DNA from: JBOFCS01 sp051646185
GTDB taxonomy: Bacteria; Actinomycetota; Actinomycetes; Mycobacteriales; Mycobacteriaceae
NCBI GenBank assembly: GCA_051646185.1
Contig: JBOFCS010000163.1
Location: 1-8,309 of the forward strand
Direction of reading: 5' to 3'
DNA length: 8,309 nucleotides
Shown in pieces: positions 1 through 4,735 of this stretch. Under the pieces are notes generated by a model. The model ran no database searches. It was not told the origin of the DNA and saw nothing but the letters and a program-made list of their open reading frames with translations. Within the stretch, counting starts at the first letter, position 1. Each line of letters begins with the position of its first letter. The position numbers were made by a program, and so were the translations under genes.

Positions 1-618
1 ATCATTGAGCGCGGGGGCGGAGTAACAGACATGAAAGCCGCGGTGATCAGGACCTGCACCGTCGCCGTGGATACTCACAACGGCGTCTGCTCGGGTGGCA
101 TTAGCGTCCTGTGCTCGCCGGTCTACACAAGGTCCAACACTGGAGTCATCTGGCCGACTTAAGATGACGGCGGCGCCGATGGCTTGTAATTGTGATTGTA
201 TTTCTTGAGTGACTTTCCACGTAAAGGTATGTTCGGCATAACCGTTATTGGTGCTTGTCCCGGTGGTTTGGCAATCTTTGGTGCCGCCTCGACCGTTTGG
301 AACCTGGGAATTGATGGAACTGTCATTGCTGCCGTTATGCCCTGGATCAAGAAAAACAATTTTGCCTTCAAGGTTTGTTGTAGCCATGTCAGACAACACC
401 GGGGTGTCACCATTGGTCATCAAGACGGTGGTTTGACTGCTAGGGCTAGCGGAACTTTCTGGTTGTTCTCGGCTGCGATCACTGGGAATAGTGCAGGAAC
501 TTACGGTCCCTAATGCAACGATACAGATGCTCACACCTACTATCTGGACTTTCTTCAGCCTCGACCTCAGGAGTCGGTTTGGAGCGGAGGGAGCGGATAG
601 TTGGGTCGGGGTGTGCAC
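1..618 (-). CDS. N-acetylmuramoyl-L-alanine amidase, zinc-dependent (Amidase_3 type), predicted lipoprotein; 3' end outside window
   Basis: This gene reads leftward and its frame stays open to the window edge, giving 206 visible residues. The N-terminus has a basic stretch (R15-K23), a hydrophobic segment (about 24-38) and a lipobox VSSC with the lipidated Cys at 42. A Ser/Thr/Pro-rich linker follows. The catalytic domain starts near 85 with VFLDPGHNG (zinc ligand H94), then NGYAEHTFTW (probable ligand E129) and VVSIHGDG (ligand H184). Enzymes of this family are zinc amidases that cut the amide bond between MurNAc and L-Ala of peptidoglycan. The catalytic Glu expected further on lies outside the window. 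C116 and C164 could form a disulfide. The start chosen is GTG at 618: it is the only start codon in frame after the upstream stop. There is no Shine-Dalgarno sequence, but TACCTT lies 6 nt upstream, so the mRNA may be leaderless. The neighbourhood (divergent ybaB-recR) matches mycobacterial Rv3717. Confidence 0.9.
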   Translation of the reverse strand, partial: MHTPTQLSAPSAPNRLLRSRLKKVQIVGVSICIVALGTVSSCTIPSDRSREQPESSASPSSQTTVLMTNGDTPVLSDMATTNLEGKIVFLDPGHNGSNDSSINSQVPNGRGGTKDCQTTGTSTNNGYAEHTFTWKVTQEIQSQLQAIGAAVILSRPDDSSVGPCVDRRAQDANATRADAVVSIHGDGAGPDHRGFHVCYSAPALND

Positions 619-765
619 AAAGCTAAGGTAGTCGGGAAGCCACTGCTGGGGGTATAGCTGGGGGTTAGGACACGCGGTGTCGTCATATTAAGGCTGTGAC
701 ACAGTAGGATTATCAATGGTGATTCTGTATTGACGTCGGATTCCAGTAATGAGAGGACCTTTGTG
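619..765. promoter_or_regulatory. Divergent promoter region between amidase and ybaB
   Basis: This 147-nt gap must drive both divergent units. On the minus strand TACCTT (630-625) sits 6 nt before the amidase GTG and fits an actinobacterial TANNNT -10 of a leaderless transcript. On the plus strand TAGGAT (705-710) is a possible -10 for the ybaB operon, but no convincing -35 was found. A short inverted repeat GTGTC/GACAC (677-681 and 698-702) brackets the middle of the gap. GAGAGG at 751-756 is the likely ribosome binding site of ybaB. All promoter assignments are by eye. Confidence 0.4.
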
Positions 766-1101
766 GTGCAACCAGGTGGACAGCCGGATATGTCGCAGAT
801 ACTTGCACAAGCCCAGCGTATGCAACAGCAATTAATGGCTACGCAGACGGAGCTGGCTCAAGCGGAAGTAAGCGGGCAAGCAGGGGGTGGATTGGTTAAA
901 GCTGTGGTTACCGGCTCAGGTGAGTTGGTGGCGTTGCAGATTGATCCTAAAATTGTTGACCCAGACGATGTAGAAACATTGCAGGATCTGATTATCGGTG
1001 CCCTTGCTGATGCACAGCAGAATGCCCAGGAGTTAGCATCGAAGAAACTTGGTCCGCTTGCTGGCGGACTGGGTGGCGGTCTCGGGATACCAGGGTTCTG
1101 A
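766..1101 (+). CDS. YbaB/EbfC family nucleoid-associated protein
   Basis: This 111-residue protein has the YbaB/EbfC layout. An N-terminal Gln-rich helix (DMSQILAQAQRMQQQL) is followed by a central beta region (GQAGGGLVKAVVTGSGEL) and the diagnostic block DPKIVDPDDVETLQDLI. The C-terminal tail is Gly-rich. Members are small dimeric DNA-binding proteins, nearly always encoded just before recR, and are thought to help nucleoid organisation or RecR-linked repair. The GTG at 766 is preferred because the resulting start (MQPGG...) agrees with mycobacterial homologues as I remember them, and GAGAGG ends 9 nt upstream. An in-frame TTG at 730 would add 12 unsupported residues. The stop lies 1 nt before the recR start, so the two genes are probably translated together. 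Confidence 0.9.
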   Translation: MQPGGQPDMSQILAQAQRMQQQLMATQTELAQAEVSGQAGGGLVKAVVTGSGELVALQIDPKIVDPDDVETLQDLIIGALADAQQNAQELASKKLGPLAGGLGGGLGIPGF

Positions 1102-1102
1102 G

Positions 1103-1711
1103 TTGTTTGAAGGCCCGGTTCAAGACCTTATTGATGAGCTTGGAAAGCTCCCAGGTATTGGCCCAAAGAGTGCTCAGAGAGTTGCTTTCCATCTGTTGTC
1201 GGTAGAGCCAGCCGATATTGAGCGCTTGCAGGGGGCTTTGCAGAAGATCAGAGATGGCGTTCAGTTCTGCGTAGTCTGCGGCACCGTTTCTGATAATGAG
1301 CGCTGTCGAATTTGTTCAGATTCACGGCGAGACAGAACAATGATTTGTGTGGTAGAAGAACCTAAAGATGTTCAGGCGGTAGAAAGAACACGCGAGTTTA
1401 AAGGGCGTTACCACGTTCTTGGTGGCGCACTGGACCCGCTCAATGGCGTTGGGCCAGATCAACTCCGAATTCGGGAGCTGCTAAGAAGAATTGGTAATCA
1501 AGAAGACGGAATTGATGTTGCTGAGGTCATCATTGCCACCGATCCAAATACCGAAGGTGAAGCTACAGCAACATATTTGGTTCGTATGTTGCGAGATTTC
1601 CCGGGTCTTAGTGTGACTCGTCTTGCCTCTGGGTTGCCAATGGGTGGTGATCTTGAGTTTGCTGATGAACTGACTCTTGGACGGGCGCTTTCAGGCCGCC
1701 GGGTGTTGTGA
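1103..1711 (+). CDS. recR: Recombination mediator protein RecR
   Basis: RecR of 202 residues, complete. It works with RecO (and RecF) to load RecA onto SSB-coated single-stranded gaps. All domains are visible: a helix-hairpin-helix (LPGIGPKSAQRVAFHLL, about 16-32), a four-Cys zinc finger (C56, C59, C68, C71) and a Toprim domain with VVEEPKD (about 83-89) and ATDPNTEGEAT (about 145-155). A closing Walker-B-like segment, RLASGLPMGGDLEFAD, follows. The start is taken as TTG 1103 because RecR proteins begin MFEGP or similar, and reading further upstream only adds residues overlapping ybaB. No strong ribosome binding site precedes it, consistent with coupling to ybaB, whose stop ends at 1101. It is slightly shorter than the C. 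glutamicum protein as I recall it, in the variable loop near 130-140. The stop codon overlaps the next gene. Confidence 0.96.
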   Translation: MFEGPVQDLIDELGKLPGIGPKSAQRVAFHLLSVEPADIERLQGALQKIRDGVQFCVVCGTVSDNERCRICSDSRRDRTMICVVEEPKDVQAVERTREFKGRYHVLGGALDPLNGVGPDQLRIRELLRRIGNQEDGIDVAEVIIATDPNTEGEATATYLVRMLRDFPGLSVTRLASGLPMGGDLEFADELTLGRALSGRRVL

Positions 1712-2253
1712 AAATATCCACCTTCCTGTCATCTGCACCGCGATTGGGGTCAGTGAAAGTCCTTGCTATTGATGGTCCATCGGGGTCCGGGAAATCGACC
1801 TTTGCGGATCGGTTGATGAGTGAATTGCAAGGTGTGCATACCAGCATCGTTCGTACGGATTCTCTTGCTAGTTGGGAGAATCCAGTCGCATGGTGGGGGC
1901 ATCTGGAGGAATGCTTATTGCTTCCGCTGTCTCGTTCAGAGGTTGGACAGTACCAGGAGTTGCTCTGGGTAAAGGGGAATCCATTTGGCTCGAGATGGAT
2001 TCGAGTACCTGTTCCTGAAGTTCTTATTTTGGAGGGGATGTCAAGTGCCCGTAAAGCGGGGTGGAAATTTCTTTCAGGTGCAATCTGGATTGAAGAACCA
2101 AACCGAAGAGAACGTCTTAATCGTGCGGTTTCTCGGGATGGGGAGCATTGTCGAGAAAAACTTAAAACTTGGCAGTTATTCGAAGATGGTTGGTTTGCTG
2201 TAGATGAAACCAGGGCCCGGATCGACGCCAATTGCACCACTCAAAGCACGTGA
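1708..2253 (+). CDS. P-loop (uridine-kinase-like) ATP-binding protein of unknown substrate
   Basis: This 181-residue protein belongs to the small uridine-kinase-like P-loop proteins common in Actinobacteria. The Walker A motif is IDGPSGSGKST (K29, S30). A probable substrate-site Asp follows in RTDSL (D51), then a Trp-rich stretch (W56, W62, W63), a Walker-B-like strand VLILEG (E109), and a C-terminal segment ending in FAVDETRARID. The family is annotated as kinase or ATP-binding protein; I know of no established substrate, so phosphate transfer is an inference from the fold. The GTG start overlaps the recR stop by 4 nt (GTGA, 1708-1711), so translation is probably coupled to recR. This is the last gene of the operon. 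The downstream sequence has no clear intrinsic terminator. Confidence 0.8.
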   Translation: MKISTFLSSAPRLGSVKVLAIDGPSGSGKSTFADRLMSELQGVHTSIVRTDSLASWENPVAWWGHLEECLLLPLSRSEVGQYQELLWVKGNPFGSRWIRVPVPEVLILEGMSSARKAGWKFLSGAIWIEEPNRRERLNRAVSRDGEHCREKLKTWQLFEDGWFAVDETRARIDANCTTQST

Positions 2254-2628
2254 AGTAGGCGTAGTTAGCAAAGATTCCTACCCGATTTATTACCAATGGT
2301 AATGGGTGTGATCAAGGACATAATTTCAGTTGCTGTTGTAGAAATGAACAAATCGGGCGGCTTAAAGCTTAGTTTTATTAAAAATAAATTTTTATTTAAA
2401 AATATTCAAAACTATTGCACCAGTTGATATTTAAAATTTTTTTTACCAGGTACCCCCGTGGGTATTCTTACTTTGTGAGTCTAGTTGTTTTGGTTGCTAG
2501 AACGAATTTATGTGTTACCGGGGAGATTATTCTTTGCGTAGAATCAGGGTTACGTCGACGTATGTAGAAAAATGTCTTACGGTGAAAAATGAACGCATTG
2601 GATTATTCCACTTTTAAGGATGGCAAAC
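2254..2628. other. Long intergenic region with AT-rich core upstream of the secreted glycine-zipper gene
   Basis: No confident gene lies in these 375 nt. A perfect 6-bp inverted repeat ATTACC-AAT-GGTAAT is at 2289-2303. The stretch 2370-2448 is strongly AT-rich and contains AAATAAA-TT-TTTATTT plus an eight-base T run. It is followed by a small hairpin TACCC-CCGT-GGGTA (2451-2464). Two short open frames exist (2296-2427 and 2510-2617), but neither has a good ribosome binding site. The right part holds a candidate promoter for the gene at 2629. AT-rich tracts like this can raise promoter activity or bind Lsr2/CgpS-type silencers; which applies here cannot be told from sequence. Confidence 0.6.
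2515..2544 (+). promoter_or_regulatory. Candidate promoter of the secreted glycine-zipper gene
   Basis: TTACCG (2515-2520) and TAGAAT (2539-2544), separated by 18 nt, resemble -35 and -10 elements of a housekeeping-type promoter. A transcript starting just after would carry an untranslated leader of roughly 75 nt before ATG 2629. This was chosen by eye; other -10-like words (for example in the TATGTAGAAAAAT stretch near 2561) are possible. Confidence 0.35.
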
Positions 2629-3387
2629 ATGAAGAAAAAACTTTATCTCTCAGCGACCTTGGTTTCTTTGGCATTTGCGATGTCTGTACCGGCTATGGCT
2701 AATGCTCAGGAGTCGGGTTCGGGGGTTGCGCCGGGTTCGGCGGTGTGGGAGGACATTAATGCTGATCGGGATATTGATGTTGTTCCGGGTGAGAATGGTG
2801 TCTTGAGTCCGATCGCAATTATTCCTGAGTTTGCTGAGTTGGTTGATCAGCGTCGTCGGGACATTATTGGTGCCGTTGCTCTTGATGGTACTGCTGATGG
2901 TGTGGCTCAGGGTGCTGCTAGTGGTTTGGCTGTGGGTGCCGCTGTTGGTGGTATCGGCGGTGCTGTTGCTGGTGTTCCGATTGGCGCTGGTCTTGGTGCT
3001 GCTGTTGGTCCGGTTCTTGGTGGGATTATTGGTACGGCAGCGGGTGTGGCTTCTGGTGTGATCGGTGGTTGTGTCGTGGGTCTGCCTGCGGTTCTGATTG
3101 GTTGCTTGCCGGGTGCGGTCATCGGTGGTGCTATTGGCGGGATTTTTGGTGGCATCATTGGTGTTCCGATTGGTTTTGTTGATGGTGCTGCTGTTGGTGC
3201 TGGTATTGGTGCTCTTGCTGCTCCGGTGGGTGCGGTCATCGGTGGTGCTGTGGGCTTGCCGATTGGTGCTGCAATTGGTGCTGTTGGTGGTTCCACGACA
3301 GCCGCTTCGGATGCCAATGTTGATGTTGCTCAGCAGAACTTGGTTGATCTCGAGGCTTTTGCCTACGAGATTGTGGGTAAGAAGTAA
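2629..3387 (+). CDS. Secreted Gly-x-x-x repeat (glycine-zipper) protein of unknown function
   Basis: This is a 252-residue protein that I do not recognise. It has a Sec signal peptide: MKKK, a hydrophobic core (about 5-20) and an AxA site A24-N-A26, with cleavage before Q27. A hydrophilic acidic stretch follows (about 27-80). The core carries glycine at every fourth position with no break from G87 to G151, again from G158 to G194, and again from G201 to G221. The two breaks are both 7-residue steps containing a Pro. Only two Cys occur (148, 159), flanking the first break. The C-terminal 30 residues are polar and end EIVGKK. Such GxxxGxxxG runs pack membrane helices in pore and channel proteins, so a membrane-inserting or envelope role is an inference. 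ATG 2629 is chosen over ATG 2620 because AAGGA (2616-2620) is 8 nt upstream of it. GGT/GCT codons dominate, which suggests high expression. Confidence 0.88.
   Translation: MKKKLYLSATLVSLAFAMSVPAMANAQESGSGVAPGSAVWEDINADRDIDVVPGENGVLSPIAIIPEFAELVDQRRRDIIGAVALDGTADGVAQGAASGLAVGAAVGGIGGAVAGVPIGAGLGAAVGPVLGGIIGTAAGVASGVIGGCVVGLPAVLIGCLPGAVIGGAIGGIFGGIIGVPIGFVDGAAVGAGIGALAAPVGAVIGGAVGLPIGAAIGAVGGSTTAASDANVDVAQQNLVDLEAFAYEIVGKK
3111..3249 (+). repeat. Direct 22-bp DNA repeat inside the glycine-zipper gene
   Basis: A 22-bp sequence is identical at 3111-3132 and 3228-3249. The copies are 117 nt apart (39 codons) and both encode GAVIGGA. A second shorter identity, GGTGTTCCGATTGG, occurs at 2971-2984 and 3160-3173, 189 nt apart (63 codons). 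Both spacings keep the reading frame, as expected if the core grew by in-frame duplication, though strong codon bias on a repeated peptide could also maintain the identity. Confidence 0.75.
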
Positions 3388-3407
3388 CGAGCGTCGCGTA
3401 TCTGCCT

Positions 3408-3448
3408 GGCAGGTTCTGGGTCCGGTTACACCGAACCCAGAACCTGCC
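3408..3448 (+). terminator. Strong hairpin after the glycine-zipper gene, likely transcription terminator
   Basis: A perfect 14-bp inverted repeat GGCAGGTTCTGGGT / ACCCAGAACCTGCC (3408-3421, 3435-3448) begins 20 nt after the stop codon. The loop can fold further through CGG/CCG (3423-3425, 3431-3433). It is followed only by TT and then AAAAGTT, so the usual T tract is weak. It probably ends transcription or protects the 3' end of an abundant mRNA, and it separates this gene from the DUF3710 gene. Confidence 0.7.
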
Positions 3449-3461
3449 TTAAAAGTTAGAG

Positions 3462-3474
3462 TAGAACTCTCAGT
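3462..3474 (+). promoter_or_regulatory. Candidate -10 for a leaderless DUF3710 transcript
   Basis: TAGAAC (3462-3467) lies 7 nt before ATG 3475 and no purine-rich ribosome binding site is present in between. This spacing fits a leaderless mRNA starting at the ATG. The hexamer also overlaps a 5-bp inverted repeat AGAGT/ACTCT (3458-3470). The fit to TANNNT is imperfect at the last base. Confidence 0.25.
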
Positions 3475-4014
3475 ATGCTAAATACCAAGCGAATACCTTT
3501 GGGGAACGGCCCATTTGATACTAAATCGGCCAACAAGCAGCCAACGGCAGTAAGTATGATTGATATAGGTGCGCTTGTGATACCACAATTCCCGTGTTGC
3601 TATTTGTCCTTAATTTCGCAAGGAACTGAATTTAGTGCAGTGAATGTGAGTAATGATGGGGGAGGGCGTTTGATGTTGTCACTGTATGCCAATCCGAAAT
3701 CCGGCGGAATGCTGGATAATTTTATTGAAGCAAGCCGCGGAAATCTATTGCAAGCCGGGGCGGTAGAAATTAATCAGGCTACTGGACTACTCGGCGAGGA
3801 ACTTACCGGGAAGTTTGCGACGGGCGAATGTATTCAGTTTGTAGGAGTAGAGGGACCACGTTGGCTTCTGGGTGGCGTCTGCTACTCAGAAGCCAAAAGA
3901 TCAATAGCGGATTTTCTCTTGATGCGCAAGATTTTATCGTATACCGTTGTTAACAGAGGAGAAAAAGCCCATGCCTTGGGTGAGGTAATTCCACTGTCAT
4001 TACCCGCTGAATAA
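3475..4014 (+). CDS. DUF3710 family protein, short form
   Basis: This 179-residue protein matches the actinobacterial DUF3710 family along its length. It has an N-terminal GPFD word (12-15), the IDIGALVIP strand (29-37) and the block LMLSLYANPKSGG (66-78). The hallmark GVEGPRWLLGGV (124-135) follows, then the end RGEKAHALGEVIPLSLP. The family has no established function known to me. No signal peptide or membrane segment is visible, so it is probably cytoplasmic. Typical members, as I recall, are longer because of a charged N-terminal extension; this one begins almost directly at the domain. The usual DUF3710 gene lies near dut in Actinobacteria, so this is probably a second, divergent copy. 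ATG 3475 is kept because it includes the GPFD word; ATG 3556 would cut into the domain. The stop ends 1 nt before the convergent gatD stop. Confidence 0.8.
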   Translation: MLNTKRIPLGNGPFDTKSANKQPTAVSMIDIGALVIPQFPCCYLSLISQGTEFSAVNVSNDGGGRLMLSLYANPKSGGMLDNFIEASRGNLLQAGAVEINQATGLLGEELTGKFATGECIQFVGVEGPRWLLGGVCYSEAKRSIADFLLMRKILSYTVVNRGEKAHALGEVIPLSLPAE

Positions 4015-4015
4015 A

Positions 4016-4735
4016 TTATTTCCTTATAGCCGATATCCTTTCGTTACGCAGCAGTGTTACTTCGTTGATGTCAAGAGGTTCCATCTTCTCTACTCCTAGG
4101 GCTTTGGCAAGAAGTAGATCAGCTAATTCCGGGTTCCGGGCTAACGCTGGACCATGGAGATAGGTGCCAAAAATACTTCCCTGAACTGCACCTTCGCAAC
4201 CATCACCGACACCATTTCCTACTCCACAGGTCACCTTGGCAAGTGGTTGTGTATCTTTTCCTAAAGTTGTTCCACCGCGGTGATTTTCAAATCCACTTAG
4301 TGGTTGCTCAAGCCCGGCAATAAGAGGGGTGCTGAGAACTTCGCCAATAGCGCGCTTGGCTTGGGGTGAGGTAGTGACATCAAGCATGGAGATCCCAGCT
4401 ACTTTGTCACCGGAAGAAGTTTGATACCAATGCCCGAGCACTTGGATCGCGGCGCAGATGGCTAGTACCGGGGCGCCGCGCTCGGCTGCATGCTGTAGTC
4501 CGGGATAGCGGGTTAAGTGTTTGGTGGCTAACCGTTGAGCTGAATCCTCAGCTCGACCTAGGGTATATAAATCAAGCGAGTCTGGAACTGGGTCGTTAAG
4601 GGTGATCTCAATGATATCGGCTTTAATGCCCCTCATGAGTAGTCGTTGACGTAAAACGACAGCATTACCACCGTCACCGTAGGTACCCATAACATCAGGA
4701 AGAATGAGGCCGATCTGCACTGTTGATTCAGTCAT
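4016..4735 (-). CDS. gatD: Lipid II isoglutaminyl synthase, glutamine amidotransferase subunit GatD
   Basis: GatD is the glutaminase subunit of the MurT-GatD complex. It releases ammonia from glutamine so that MurT can amidate the alpha-carboxyl of D-Glu in lipid II. The 239-residue protein is a class I CobB/CobQ-type amidotransferase. It shows ILPDVMGTYGDGGNA at the N-terminus, a GRAEDSAQ segment (60-67) where many relatives have GGGxD, the nucleophile C94 in LAICAAIQ, SGFENHRG (147-154) and the catalytic H194 in GTYLHGP. The start is ATG 4735 (MTES...). It is preceded by GGAGG (plus 4742-4746) with 6-nt spacing, and its reading frame overlaps the end of murT by 8 nt, which indicates translational coupling. 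A longer frame from 4834 only re-reads murT. The gene is the last of its unit and faces the DUF3710 gene tail to tail. Confidence 0.94.
   Translation of the reverse strand: MTESTVQIGLILPDVMGTYGDGGNAVVLRQRLLMRGIKADIIEITLNDPVPDSLDLYTLGRAEDSAQRLATKHLTRYPGLQHAAERGAPVLAICAAIQVLGHWYQTSSGDKVAGISMLDVTTSPQAKRAIGEVLSTPLIAGLEQPLSGFENHRGGTTLGKDTQPLAKVTCGVGNGVGDGCEGAVQGSIFGTYLHGPALARNPELADLLLAKALGVEKMEPLDINEVTLLRNERISAIRK

Noticed and set aside
196..513. Plus-strand open frame of 105 codons near the left end
   Set aside because: It is antisense to the amidase, whose zinc motifs DPGHNG and SIHGDG fix the minus strand as coding.
730..765. TTG 730 as ybaB start
   Set aside because: It adds residues not expected in the family; GTG 766 has a ribosome site at a suitable distance and gives the familiar MQPGG start.
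1608..2240. Minus-strand 210-codon open frame across the recR end and kinase gene
   Set aside because: The opposite strand encodes RecR and a clear Walker-A protein; the antisense product has no recognisable motif.
2289..2303. Hairpin ATTACC-AAT-GGTAAT as terminator of the recR operon
   Set aside because: The stem is only 6 bp, AT-rich, and followed by GGGTGTG rather than a T tract.
2302..2370. Resemblance of the small ORF start to phenol-soluble-modulin-like peptides
   Set aside because: The likeness rests on a few residues (MGVIKDII) and the ORF itself is unproven, so no toxin claim is made.
2451..2464. Hairpin TACCC-CCGT-GGGTA as terminator
   Set aside because: The stem is short, and the T run lies on the 5' side for plus-strand transcripts; on the minus strand it would be followed by A's.
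2907..3317. Long antisense open frame (Ala/Pro/Thr-rich) opposite the glycine-zipper gene
   Set aside because: It is the low-complexity mirror of GGT/GCT codons on the other strand, with no ribosome site and no recognisable domain.
2831..3481. Val/Leu-rich open frames on the plus strand overlapping the glycine-zipper gene
   Set aside because: They are frame-shifted readings of the same repeat; the frame with signal peptide, ribosome site and terminator is the one from 2629.
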